NCBI GenBank assembly: GCA_963691655.1
Contig: OY829326.1
Span: forward strand, 147,888,998-147,952,997
DNA length: 64,000 bases
Direction: 5' to 3'
Source of the DNA: Toxonevra muliebris
Taxonomy: Eukaryota; Arthropoda; Insecta; Diptera; Pallopteridae
In this document: positions 36,195 through 48,400 of the stretch, in pieces
Numbering within the stretch: position 1 is the stretch's first letter
Layout of the letters: every line of letters starts with the position of its first letter
Program-made: the position numbers and the translations under genes
The notes under the pieces: model-generated
Databases searched by the model: none
What the model was told of the DNA's origin: nothing
What the model saw: only the letters and a program-made list of their open reading frames with translations

Positions 36195-37860
36195 GTAATA
36201 ACAAAATTAAAATTTTGTTTTGTATAAAAAAAATTTCCGGCTATGAATATATCTTGAAAATTGGTCATAAGCTAAAACGACTGTACTTGAGTACCAAAGT
36301 AAAATGCATAATTTTCATAGCATTGGAACTTTATCTAAAGCGATCTTATTTTTTCATTTTTGATGCCTTTATAGCTTAGAGAGGTGCGGGCACGATGTGG
36401 CAATTATTTGTCATCCTTGGAATCACAGTATTATTTTTTTATTGCAAAAAAATCTACAGTTTTTCGAAATTTAAATTTAAAATTCCTTTTTAGAGGGCCA
36501 CATAGTAGTAGAATACAGAAGGTGGAAAAAATAAGTTGCTAAAATAAAAAGAAAACTTTAGCACCAAATATCTTCGCATTTACAGATAGCTTTAAATTTA
36601 TTTTTACATTACATTACATTGTATGTTCCTAAAACTGAGATTTCTGGGTCTGTTGGTCTTACATAAGCTCCATCAGTGGTCGAACATAAGTAAATCCCAT
36701 TCAAATAAGTGCATATATAGTTGATAGTAGATCCAAAAGGGACTGAGAATTTCGGGGATAAAGCCCATTCCTTTTTAAAAAATATCACAGCTACTATGAT
36801 CGTTCCGCTCGCTTGAATTAGAAGACATTTTGAATGAACGAACCAATTTAACACTCCCATTTCCGTAATCTCTAGATCCGTTAGTAAGTATATAGAGCTA
36901 TTTATTTTTGTACTTTGAGGATATGCATAAAATCAAAAAATCCCTAGACATGACTTACGACAGACAAATAAACGCACACACACATCCTTACTTATTATCC
37001 ATACAAACATACATCCATATACGCATATACGGTACACACATTCAGAACGCGTTGTGTGTAGTAAAATTGAAAGGACTCATTAAATTAAATGCAGTGTAAA
37101 ATGCTCATAAAAGTGATGCCGCGGCTAACAACGTAACAACAACAACAAAAGCAACGCATTCACATCCTTACCCACATCGCTGTAGGTATGACACATTGAT
37201 ATCCATAGCTATATCCGCTCATTGCCGTTACCATCATACCTAAAACGCGTCATCAACACGGCGGTAAGAGCAGCAGAAGCAATGATGAAATGGTAAAAGC
37301 TAAAATGAACGAGAAACGATTTCGTAGTAGTATGATGATGACGACGTTGTTTTTCTACTTCTTCCTTCTACTTCAATCGCTCAATCATTTCGTTGTTTAT
37401 GTGACATTTATGCATATACTTACATATGTGTATGTGCATCAAAAGACACTGAACAGCGCGCGTTTATGCTTTAAGCTGCCTTTTGTATATGTGTGCTGCA
37501 GTGCATTGAGTTGCCAAGTCACATGAATGCGAGTTAAAATAAAAAAAAAAGAAAGAAACGTTTGCTTATACGAGTATGTTGCATGCGATAAGGATATTAC
37601 TTTGCTGCTCTTAATGCTGTTGTTGTTGCACATAAGTATGTAAGCGATTGTGTGTGTGTGTTAGTGCATGCGTGTTTGCAGCAGCATACAGTGTGACCAA
37701 TATGCATGCGAAGCTTTAAGATTCCTTTTGTGTTCTGACCACAATACTAACGCCTTCACAAGAAAAGAAGAGAATTCATGGCTTCTCCAGCGCTCTGGCA
37801 ATAAAACAATTTACTCTCATTATTTGTATTGGAAGCTCTTCATCACACTCAACGTTACAT
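36195..37860. other. AT-rich stretch; one odd frame on the minus strand
   Basis: AT-rich with CA and CAT repeats (36960-37040) and CAA/GTT repeats near 37135 and 37620. The only part with protein-like composition is the frame at 36609-36860 minus. No host exon was recognised. Confidence 0.5.
36609..36860 (-). CDS. Unrecognised 83-aa frame
   Basis: Composition is less repeat-like than in other frames nearby. The C-terminal half reads STINYICTYLNGIYLCSTT then DGAYVRPTDPEISVLGTYNV, with two Cys residues. A hydrophobic stretch (GTIIVAVIFF) lies near residue 20. I do not recognise the family. It may be a relic exon or a transposon piece. No splice sites or neighbours support a gene. Confidence 0.2.
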   Translation of the reverse strand: MGVLNWFVHSKCLLIQASGTIIVAVIFFKKEWALSPKFSVPFGSTINYICTYLNGIYLCSTTDGAYVRPTDPEISVLGTYNVM

Positions 37861-37863
37861 ATT

Positions 37864-38208
37864 GTGGGCAGTATTTTGCAGATACATTCAACGAAACATG
37901 TTTCTAGTTATCAAAATCCAACAGTTATATTCTGGAGAGTCATATACAGGAAAGGAAACTTGCCGCTGGTTTTCATTGACCAAGTAGCCAAAATTATTTT
38001 ACCTTTTAGAAATTATTATGCCGAAATATCTCAAACCTGTCGTCGAGGGAATGCATGGGAGGTGAGTTTTTTTTCACAAGATGGCGCACCCGGTTACATC
38101 GCTAAAATTCTTCAAAACTCGTGTAAAGCTAATTTGACTGAATCTATTTACAAGGACAAATCATCTCAAAGTTCCACATACTGCAGTTATTCGGAATATA
38201 AGATTTAA
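37864..38208 (+). pseudogene. Tc1/mariner transposase relic
   Basis: The frame reads LPLVFIDQVAK near residue 34, then ILPFRNYYAEI, then FFSQDGAPGYIAKILQNSC near residues 70-88. In Tc1-type transposases the matching parts are xGxLVFIDG, YxxILxxYL and FQQDGAPCHTAK, where the Asp of QDGA/QDNA is the second of the DDE/D triad. That Asp remains; the His after the Pro is changed to Tyr. The first catalytic block and the PDLNPIE motif with the third acidic residue are not found, and the frame ends soon after. It is a dead fragment. Terminal repeats were not found next to it. Confidence 0.65.
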
Positions 38209-38754
38209 GGACTGCAAATATAAAATAAAAGGATAAGAAATGTAATCATTTGACGAATTTTAAGGCGCCTATTATTGACAAATATTGCAATGAAAGTACT
38301 GCGTGCCATATGCTATAGTTTCGATTAAGAAAATAACCGGCAATCAAATAATTGTTAAATGCAACAAAAATATATAAATTTCACTAATTAAATGCAAATC
38401 GTTTATGTTTTATAAAATATTTCTCCTAATATAAAAATGTCATTTCATACGAAATTTGTATTTGTATGAAAACATATTGGCTACACTGTATATGAGTTTT
38501 TGATTCTTAATTAAAAATTTGTCATATAACTAGTTAAAATTTTGTCAAAATTAATTGGCAAAACATGTATGCATTTCATAAATTAATTAATTAATTAATT
38601 AGTAATTCACATTAGCTATTAGCATTTCAAAATATGGAATATTTAATAAGTTGTAATCAAACACCTGTAAAATAACTTAGAAAGTAGTAAAGTGTCAGTT
38701 TAAAAGTTATTTCGAATTTGATATTTCATTTCGTTTTATGGAAAATTTTGACCA

Positions 38755-39150
38755 GTGTTAACCTAGCAGTCCCGAAATCGAAAACTGAAAAAAATAGTGA
38801 TGCCATAATTAGGTGCTAATTAGGTGCTCCTTTAGTTTCTATGTTTTTAGTGGAAATGTTTTTTTCATGTAAACCTAGCAGTCCCGAAAATTAAAACCTT
38901 AGAAAAATAAAAAAGTAATGATGCCATAAATAGATGCTAGTTAGGTACTAATTAGGTGCTGCAATAAAAAATTAGGTGCTCCTTTATTTTCTATGTTTTT
39001 AGTGGGACTTAGTTTTTATGAAGCTAGTAGTCCCAGAAGTTAAAACTTTTCATGTAAACCTAGCAGTCCCGAAAATTAAAACCTTAGAAAAATAAAAAAG
39101 TAATGATGCCATAATTAGTTGCTAGTTAGGTGCTAATTAGGTATAATAAA
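38755..39150 (+). repeat. Three diverged tandem units ('CCTAGCAGTCCCGAA')
   Basis: Units start near 38760, 38873 and 39057. Each has ACCTAGCAGTCCCGAAAATT, then 'taatgatgccataa' and 'gctagttaggtgctaattag'. Spacing is about 113 and 184 bp because the second unit has an extra block with 'tagtagtcccagaagttaaaa'. Units two and three are nearly identical for 80 bp. Confidence 0.75.
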
Positions 39151-40260
39151 TATAAAGTCGATTTTTCGGTATCAGTCAGAAAAAAATCACAAACATCCAG
39201 CAATGTACTAAGATATAGGTAAAGAATTCTTCAATTACAATAATATTTATTTATTTACTTATTTTTTATTTAGTTTTAGAAGAATAAAGTTATAAAACCT
39301 ATAATGCCTTGATTAGTTTTTAGTCTGATATGATTTAAATATTATATCACCTACATCAAAAATTTCTGTTCCTATATCTCCTTTCATTAAGAATTTCGTT
39401 TGGCTTTTTAGGAAGAAAATATCTTTTTAAATCATTAAAATGGCTCAAATAGGAATAATATATTGAAAAAAAAAATTAAGTTCTAGTATAAAAAAAAACA
39501 ATATTCTTCAAAAAAATTCAACTTTTTATATTTTGCGATCTAAAATATGTAATTTTTGCTTTGGAACTTTCTTGTTAAAAAATACATTTATGTTCATAAA
39601 TGTTTGAAATTCTGACTTTTTATATTGAAACTACATTGATAAGTTGCTGGTGTCAGTGGCCAAGGGTAAATCTTTTTTTTTTCAAACATTCTTTTTAATT
39701 TAATTTTTTAATCTTTCAGACAGTAAAAAACTCAGATTGTTGTGAAAAAATAATCCTTCTAGACTTTTGGAAAATAAAAGGTTAATATGATCCCTAAAAA
39801 TATTCCGCAGAAGTATACGGAGCTTAACACTACACAAACTACTTTAGACGCTAAACTAGACAAGATATTTTAGGTTTTATTATATCGAAATAGTAGTCAA
39901 AAATTGCGAAATCAAACATAAGGTGTTAAAAAGCCGGATATTTTTCTGTTGACTTATAGTATTCTATTTATGCAAGAATATCTTTGATCGGGTCTTTTCG
40001 CAATTTGTGGAGAGCCCGTGCAACAATAATAAATACAAAAGTGATTTGAAAATTTTGCCGACTTATAGCGTATTGACTTTACGACTTTCGTATTCTCTTA
40101 CGATCTACTAATCGCCAACATCGAATGATGTAGTACTGAGAACTGAATGTATTTTTTTTTTCTAACTTTTCACTTATGGTCCTTCTTTAGGTTCAGAGAA
40201 GGAAAAATATGTTTTTCTTGAACTTAGTGGATATATTTGCGACTGTAAGAGATTCATCTA

Positions 40261-40922
40261 CACTGGCGGTCACAAAAACCGCACCACCCACCAATTTCAA
40301 CAAAATCGTTTAAAATGGGACTTAAACCTGATTTTGTTTTAGTGAATGTTATTGTTTTTTTATTTTTGGGAACAAAGTGAACAAAATTGCTTAAGAAGCA
40401 TCATACATACACACAAATTTTATTACTTTTTAATTAAAACAAAAAATGGACGAAATTTCACGTTTTTGAGGGTAATGATTAAAAGTATGTAAAAATAAAA
40501 ATATTTGTTATTTTTTGAAGGTGTAAACTAAGATTAATTTGTTTCATAATAGAATCATAAGCAAAATTGTTTAGTTTGATGGTGCCCGTTTCTTCTTATG
40601 GCCGTTATCTTGAATGGCATAGAGGCGACAAGGACTTGAAGGATATCATTCGTTATTTTTTTAGTACTAAACTTTTTTCAGAACTCTAACAAGGGGTTTT
40701 TATTCTTTGGCGTGTTTTGAGCAACATTCCGTTTCATTATATGACAGAAGTGCCTTATCGGACTTAAACCGAGCGAGCTACTTGATCATTCCCGCCGGTA
40801 AATTCTAATATCATCGAAAACTTTTTGACTCTGCAAACAAATAAGTATCACTAATCTAACTTTTTACTATTTCTAAAGTTATCAAACATCAGGCATTAAT
40901 TACTAACTAAACCTTGTCAATT
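40261..40922 (+). mobile_element. Tc1-like element end, copy 1
   Basis: It starts at a TA dinucleotide (40259-40260) with CACTGGCGGTCACAAAAACC, a typical Tc1-like terminus. It is about 85-90% identical to 46047-46694 until about 'accttgycaatt'. The CACTGGCGGTCAC end does not recur inverted nearby, so only one terminus is seen. I find no transposase in it. Confidence 0.6.
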
Positions 40923-40984
40923 GCCAATGGTGAACCAATATGGCGGCTGCAGGTCTACCACCTCACCTTAAAATAATAGTTTTC

Positions 40985-41385
40985 TGAAGGGAACGTTTAC
41001 CCAAGTCATCATAAAAAAACAGATAAAGCCTTTTTTCGTATATTTTTTTTCGCTGAATATGAATCTAATATTATTTTTCACGGGGAATGTCACATGACAT
41101 TCACAATGAGGTTAGGGACAACACCTCAAAAAAGGTCCAAAAAGGCTGTTTTCGGGTCTTACGCTTACCAAAGTCATCATAAAACGAAGGAAAAAGCTTA
41201 TTTTTGTATAGTTTCAGCTGATGAGCATGAATCTAATTTTATTTTCCACGAGAAATGTTACATGTCGTCCCTAACCTTAAAAAATTAAAAATCCCAAAAA
41301 ACTTTTTTCGTGTCTCACGTGTCCCAAATCACCAGAAAACTTCACAAAAAACAAGTAATTTTGGAAAAAGTTTTGAAAAGTATTG
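40985..41385. repeat. Tandem ~160-167 bp repeat
   Basis: CCMAAGTCATCATAAAA recurs at about 41001 and 41168, and a weaker form at 41325. Between them are shared blocks: 'atgaatctaat', 'ttattttYcacg', 'gaatgtYacatg', 'ggttaggga'. The third unit is short. No coding frame runs on. Confidence 0.65.
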
Positions 41386-41689
41386 TCAATATTTAGTTTG
41401 CAGATATTCACATCTAACTTTAAAAATTTTGGGCCCATTTTAATTTTTTTTTAAAGCCACAAAAATTCAGAACTGATATTTTAAAAAATAAAGCCCAAAT
41501 TTTATATTTGTGATGTTGATTTCTTAGCTAAGTTATATGTAGAACAATAACGATAACAATAACTAAAATTTCACTGTGAGTTTTTAATTTCTGATTAATT
41601 TTTGTCCTTTCCAATTTTTTTGTTTCTTGTTTATTCGGCCAATAAAGAGATTTTAAATTTGCGGGGTTCTGAGAATGGGAGAATAGTCT

Positions 41690-42110
41690 CGAGTTCGTCA
41701 GAAATTTGTAAATTTCTTTGGGTGAAGAATTTGTAAATGAATCATGAGGATTAAGTTAATCAGAAATTCGGTGATCTTTCGAACAAAAAACCCACATCTA
41801 GGTCTAATCCAAAATTCTACATTTGATGTCAAATCCATGAGCCTTGAGTTAGTCAGAAATTTAGTGATTTCTCTAAATGATCAATCCCCAAATCTTTGCA
41901 TTTATTTCAGATTCATGAATCTTCAGTTTATCAGAATCCAGGTGATCTCTTTGGGTACTTATACACGATCATAATCAAAGCTAGATCCAAGAGTTTACAA
42001 TTAATACTAGTCCATGAACTTTGAGCTAATTATAAATTTATGTTATATCCTGACGTGAACTATATCCATTTTAACTTGTTATAACTTTTTAGTTAGTCAG
42101 AAATTTTCTG
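41690..42110. repeat. Diverged ~75-100 bp minisatellite
   Basis: Unit starts 'catgaRNcttgagttaRtcag' recur at about 41742, 41837, 41914 and 42012, each followed by 'aaatttagtgatctcttt' variants. A partial unit precedes them at 41690. Confidence 0.6.
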
Positions 42111-45100
42111 AATTTAATGGGGGAGTGTGATGTAAAATGAGATTTTTGAGCAATTTTTTTTATTGCTTAAAAAATGTATTTATTAACTAAAGAATGTATT
42201 CCGGAAGTTTTAAATCTAAAATGAACTCCTGAAAGTTCCTGAGGAGCCATCAAAGTGATGTGCTCTAGAAATACTACTTTTTAATATCAAAAATTTCAAA
42301 CGGTTTTTTCTCAAAAAGTAAATTTTTTTTTTGTAGTGCTATTTAACCCGAAATATAATTGACTGATTAACTTGGAATTTTGTGCTGCTCTTTAACTTAT
42401 TGGCTTTTGAATGAATTGCATTAAAATTGCAATAATAAATAGGTTTTTTTTTTGGCATTTATTTATAAAACAAACGGAAGGTTTTTAATTATTTTGAAGC
42501 GAAAAAACGTAATTTAATGATTTAATTAAATTAATTTAAACTGTTGTTTCTTGATTTTAGTCCCTCACAAGAACGTTGGACGTTGCATGGCCCAAAAAGC
42601 AGGAGTCGACTTCGAACAGCTGCAGCGTGACAATTTTTATTTTTTCAACATTAAAAAAATTCTTTCAAATGCATTTTCTAATCAATATTATAATGTACTT
42701 TACTGTGATTGAATAAATTTTCTCTTTATTTAGTACTAAATAAAAACTCCCCTGTTTCATTAACTTTTATTAACCAGTGCTGACTACATTAGTTCGGGTT
42801 CTGAAAAGTAAGTAGTTGGTTCTGGTCAGGAAGGTTTATCATTTAAATATTTTCTCAGAAAATCGCTGAAGTTTTTTAAGAATTATTGCTATTTTAAGGG
42901 TAAATTATAGAATCCGAAAACCAAATATTTAATATTCCTAAATACCTGTAGTTGCCAAAAATGAGATCCTTAAGCATGTTCAGTGTGTAAATGTGTAATA
43001 GAGTTTTAAATTTCAATTTACATTTACAATTTCCTTATACAATTGAGGCGAAAATTTGATGTTGCCACACACACACATATATACATCCAAACATATACAT
43101 CCATGTGCATATAACTATTCCATAAATGTTCATATGTGTAGCATATTGAATGACATTTCTGTTGCTTGCTGATGCGCGCCGCACGTTTTATTACATATGA
43201 AGAAAAAACGAAAAGGAAAAGCAACTGAAATGAAAAAAAAAAAAACGATGGAAACGGCAAAGTCATAAAATCGATTAATCATAAATAAACACGCGCGTTT
43301 TATAACTACAACGATGAGCAGAGAAGAACAGCGCTGAGCTGAGCTCATTTTAGATGCATTCACTTGCAATTGCCAGACGAAAGCAAAAGGAAAGGAAAAA
43401 GCGGATGCGGATATATATATACACACACACACACACGTATGTATGAACGTATAAAGAGAGCTTCAAAATATGAGCATGGGTGAAGTCTTTATGTGATGAT
43501 GTATATGTAGACTATACTACATAGCTCTATCTAACTTTGAATGCGTATTGAATAAAATATATGTGTTGATGAATGTGAATAAAAAAAAAATAAAATAAAG
43601 TAAAAAATGATGAAATTATATGAAGAGTGACTTTAATGCATAAATAATCTATGTATACGAGTATATGGTATGTTTAAGTATTTATTATTATTTATTATTA
43701 TTGCATAATTTTTTGTTGTTTTCAGCGTTGATCGAATTTTAAGGACATTAATTTTAAGTGCACGCTCTTATTATTCGATGTATAATTAAATTTTTAAAGT
43801 ACAAATAGAAATTTAACTTAAGTTGTTGTTGTTTTTTCTTTTGTGAAGTTGAGATGTGCGGGTAAAGATTTTTGTTTTTTTTTTTTTTTATTTGAAAATC
43901 CGTTGAAAATCTGCCACAATTTTACCACATCAAATGAAATTAAGTCAAAGATAAGGTGACCATACTCATACAAAAACACACAAAAATTGAAAATAAAATA
44001 ATAATAACCAAAATATCAATGGAAGAATATGACAAGGGACTGGCTAGGGATGATATGGCGATGACAGCAAAATATCACTAAGTATAACAACAACAATAAC
44101 AACAAAATTGTTGACAATGAAAAATATACCAAACCGAAAAACTGATGACAGTGAGACAATCATAGTGACAGCATTAAAGCGCTTTATTTTGTTTTCGAGG
44201 GAGTTAGAGGCTAAAGTAGCAATAGCATAATAGGAGAAATCGTGTGTTTGTTTGACAGCTTCACCGACCGACCCACCGACAGACAGACAATCAGAGATAG
44301 ACCCGCAGTAAGTTAGCTAAATAATACATACATATGTACAATAAGAACGATAGCGACAACTAAAACTTTTCAGTGACTTTTTAATTTCTTTACAATTTTT
44401 GCCGCTTTTAAATTTTTTCCTTGTTGGTTTCTAATTTTTTTGTGAAAACGCATAAACAGCTTATGAAACATAATGCGACAACAATTTCCTTTCACCACTT
44501 GTACTGGAGAACTAAGAGTTTAGGTTGAACGCGTTGCTGTAGCTGCTGTTGGTGATGATGAAAATGCCATTTCTCTCGTCATAGTCTTAGCGATTTGAGG
44601 GCAACTTTCACGGGCGTGCGAACTTTTTGGCCTGTTATTTGTGATTTTTCAACTTCTGTTGCCTTGTGTTTTTTATTTATTTATTTGTTTGTTTTTTTTT
44701 GTTGTATTTTCGTATAAAATTCTGTTAAATCTGTTAATGTTGTGAATTTAATTTGGCAGCATTTTGTATAGCAATAAATGTGTATTGTAAACAAAAATTT
44801 TATTATTTGTTTTTTTTTCTGGAAAAAAGTTTATGCATTTTAGCTTTGTATATCTATGCAAAGTGCCTACTTTCCATTTATTTTCATGTGTCCGGTGTCT
44901 GTTAAAATCAATATCGCTGTCACTTTAAAACCTACTCAATATACCGATTATTTATATATGCAGGGTATTGTATTTTGTAATATAATTTTCTCTTCTTGAT
45001 ATCAATTTAAAAATTAGAATTACAAATTTTATTAATATTTACTTATTTATTTTTTGTGTTGTTGGAAATTTTGTATAATTCTATATATTTTGTAAGTTTA

Positions 45101-46046
45101 TTGAAAGTGTAATGCTATTTATTGGAATTTGGAATGAAATAATCGAATCGAATCGAATTGTTACCGAAAGCGAAAGTTTATTATAATATTTAGTGATTTT
45201 TCTAAGAAACAAATTTTTGTATGATTTTGAAATTTGTGACCATCAATATATCACCACAGCTGATTTCAGTTGACATAAATTTAAATGCTTGGACAAATAT
45301 GTATATAATTATCTGTACTAGGGATGGGAAAGATATCGATACTTGTCGATAATTATCGTTAAGGAGTAATTTGGTCGACAACTTTTTTTTTTTATTTAGG
45401 CAATCAACACTCAGGGGGTACCCCTATGAATGCAAAGCATTGCGTTGATTGAGGAATGAAGATAGATTAGTGGTAGGAGGAAAGGAGAGTTGTTAATGAT
45501 AAACATCGATTAGTGAACATTTTTACTGCTTATTTTTTTGCATTACTCGCTAAATGCATTACTTTCTAATCAAGTCTAATCTAACCCCAAACTGTGAATT
45601 TTCGAGTATACACTAAAAATTATACAAACTTGTAATTTTTTTGATTCTCTAACGGTGAAAATTAGTTTTATTTGTCAAAGTTATTCAAATTCGCTTGATT
45701 GTGCACTATTTGTGTTTGGGCTGATTGGGTGCTTGGGTCATTGAACAAATGAGATGAAACTCAGAGGGCCGACGTCGATGTCTCTGTTAATTTTTATGTG
45801 ACCTATCTCCATATTTATATATGAAAAAGTCCGGTTTCGACATTGGCTATTTCATTTTTTGTTCAGTTATTTATGTTTTGGACCGGTACTAGCATTTTGC
45901 GTTCTTATTTTATTATTTTCCACTATAAAACAAGCCGAAAAATCGGAAAAAGTTTATTTGCCTTCAACCGATTGATCATTGGAACAATTATTTTGAGGAA
46001 GATATTGTTTCTCAGAAGGGTGAGGTTATAAAAGTTTGGTCAAATA
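42111..46046. other. AT-rich stretch with microsatellites
   Basis: No gene recognised. A TA/CA microsatellite lies at 43411-43436 and long T runs near 43876 and 45388. A GGGGTACCCC palindrome lies within a small hairpin near 45402-45460. The short block at 42561-42640 has protein-like composition but no family match. Confidence 0.5.
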
Positions 46047-46694
46047 CACTGGCGGTCACAAAAACCGCACCACCCACCAATTTCAAGAAAATCGTTCAAA
46101 ATGGGACTTAAACCTGATTTTGTTTTAGTGAATGTAATTTTTTTTATTTTTGGGAACAAAATGAATAAAATTGCAAAAGAAGCATCATGCATACACACAA
46201 ATTTTATTTTATTACTTTTTAATTAAAACAAAAATATGGAAGAAATTTCACGTTTTTGAGGGTATTGATTAAAAGTATGTAAAAATAAAAATATTTGTTA
46301 TTTTTTGAAGGTGTAAATTAAGATTAATTTGTTTTATAATAGAGTCATAAGCAAAATTGTTTAGTTTGATGGTGCTCGTCTCTTAACCTTTCTTATGGCC
46401 GTTATCTTGAATAGCATAGAGTTGACAAGCACTTTAAGGATATCATTCGTTATTTTTTTGATACTAAACTTTTTTCAGAACTCCAACAAGGATTTTTATA
46501 TTCTTTGTCATGTTTTGAGCAACATTCATTTTCATTATATGACAAAGGTGCCTTATCGAACTTAAATCGAGCGAGCTACTTGATCATTCCCGCCGGTAAA
46601 TTCTAATATCATCGAAAACTTCATTAATCTAACTTTTTACTATTTCTAAAGTTATCAAATATCAGGCATTAATTACTAACTAAACCTTGCCAAT
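46047..46694 (+). mobile_element. Tc1-like element end, copy 2
   Basis: It starts after TA (46045-46046) with the same CACTGGCGGTCACAAAAACC end as copy 1 and runs parallel to it, with an internal deletion of about 30 bp near 46620. Sequence after 46694 differs from copy 1. Two copies in the same orientation with TA at the start fit two transposition events rather than a segmental duplication. Confidence 0.6.
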
Positions 46695-46950
46695 TTGGCG
46701 TGATAGATAATATGCCGCAGAAGTCGTCCGGAAAAATAACGTCATTAATGAGCGAAAGCGTACCACAATTGGCTTACAGCAATTGCTCCATAAATTTTTA
46801 GCCATATTTTTATAAGTATAAGGGACCCATCCAAACTATCTGACTTTGTGGGAGTTTGACTATTTTCACTACACAGTTAACTTTCTATTGCTCTATATCT
46901 GTGCAACGCAAGTACCGAAGATTAAATGCGCATAAAAAATTTATTTTAAT

Positions 46951-47235
46951 TTGCCCGATCATATAACTTTTCTCGAGTCTGCCAGAGTGCAATTGCTGTA
47001 TTTTTTAGTTCATGCCAGGCGATTTGTTTCCATCCATTTCGTCAACAACGACTTTTTGGCTGATCGTCTCCCATACAGACAGAACTTTTGTTTCTTTCTG
47101 CGTAAGGTTTCGACATTTATATTCACGTTAAGCTTACAGCTTAAAACTAGACACCTATATTTATCAATTCGATATATTCTTTGTTTACTTACCAATACGA
47201 AATGTTGGGAGATTTTCCTCTGTAGGTTACTCTGA
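46951..47235 (+). CDS. Unrecognised 94-aa frame
   Basis: Phe/Leu/Arg-rich frame next to the Tc1-like end. It shows no motif I know. Low confidence that it is coding. Confidence 0.1.
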   Translation: MPDHITFLESARVQLLYFLVHARRFVSIHFVNNDFLADRLPYRQNFCFFLRKVSTFIFTLSLQLKTRHLYLSIRYILCLLTNTKCWEIFLCRLL

Positions 47236-47573
47236 AATATAAAGAAAATATTAATAGAACTATTGTAACTTAAAAACTATATATGCTATAACTACAAAAT
47301 TTCATGATTATAATGAAGTGGTTTTATGGATAGAGCTGCGAAGTCATTTTCAACCAATGCAGTCACATTCAATGAATAGAGATTTGTGGTTGGATTCATT
47401 GAATAATTTGTTGACTTCAGATTTTAAAACTAAAATCTGAGAATTACATTATTATTATGTATTAAATGAGGATTGAATTCAAAAGCTGCAACCAAAAAAT
47501 TGCACTCAAATTATTTAAAAAATTTGACTTAAAGTTATGTTATCACTCACAAATTACAAAATGAATCTGACTG

Positions 47574-48101
47574 TTAACCCTTTGACGTCCGAATTTTAAT
47601 GGGGCTGGATAAAAACCTTTTGTTTTGAAATTATGGTTACTTAGGTCTTCCACAATCATGAGACCAAATTTTATGTTTCTATATTGATTTGTTTGTCCGT
47701 TGTTAAAGATTAAAAAAATAGCTATAGAGCTGTAAATAACCACTGGATAATCCGATTCCTTTTATTTTTTGTTTTTCATATTCTCTTATCTTTTATAAAC
47801 ATATTTGATAAAGAAAATTTCGACTTAGTAATAACTAAACGCATTTTTTTTTTCAAAAAATAGTGTAGAAGATTTTACTAAAAATTTTTGCACTTAGGTT
47901 TTTCGCTGTACTTCAAAGACGACACATTAAAAAAAAATTACTTAAGCAAGAAATGTCAAATGTTCGGCTATCAGTAAACGTAAAGAACACCTAACAGAAC
48001 CGAATACAAATAGCGTTAATAGTAAAATTTGTTAAAGACCCTATTTATGCTACATAAAAGTAAATGTTGTATATACGCAACATTGGGCATGAAAGGGTTA
48101 A
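47574..48101. mobile_element. piggyBac-like MITE
   Basis: TTAA at 47574-47577 is followed by CCCTTTGACG. The other end reads CATGAAAGGG followed by TTAA (48098-48101). The ends CCCTTTGA and, inverted, CCCTTTCA match at 7 of 8 positions. TTAA target sites with CCC-starting inverted repeats are the mark of piggyBac-type elements. The 520 bp interior has no transposase. Confidence 0.7.
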
Positions 48102-48158
48102 ACAATGAATTCAAAAAATTAAACCAATCATTTGTGAAAAAATCAAGTAAATTACATA

Positions 48159-48400
48159 CAGAGCTGTAAAGTACTTGACTACTTACAAGCACCAGTACCA
48201 GAATGTGTAACTTAATTACCAGTACTTAGTACTTCAATTTCAAGCACTCTCAAGTTTTTGAGTATTTAAGTACTTTCAAGTATTTTATGTACAATACTTT
48301 GATGTATTTTAAAAACAATTCTTTCAAGTATGTATATGTATTTTCAAGTACTCTCAAGTTTTTCAAGTATTTTCATGTGTTTTTAAGTACTACACGATGA
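48159..48400 (+). mobile_element. One-armed relative of the hAT foldback
   Basis: It starts CAGAGCTGTAAAGTACTTGA, the same CAGAGCTGTAAA end as at 34951. Many CAAGTACTT/CAAGTATTT motifs follow. No inverse arm is found, so the element is truncated or the right end has decayed. Confidence 0.5.

Noticed and set aside
34943..36202. 8-bp target-site duplication of the foldback element
   Set aside because: ATACATAG and GTAATAAC match at only 3-4 positions, so no duplication is claimed.
45402..45470. Regulatory palindrome around GGGGTACCCC
   Set aside because: It is a short hairpin with AATCAAC/GTTGATT arms; no function can be tied to it from sequence alone.
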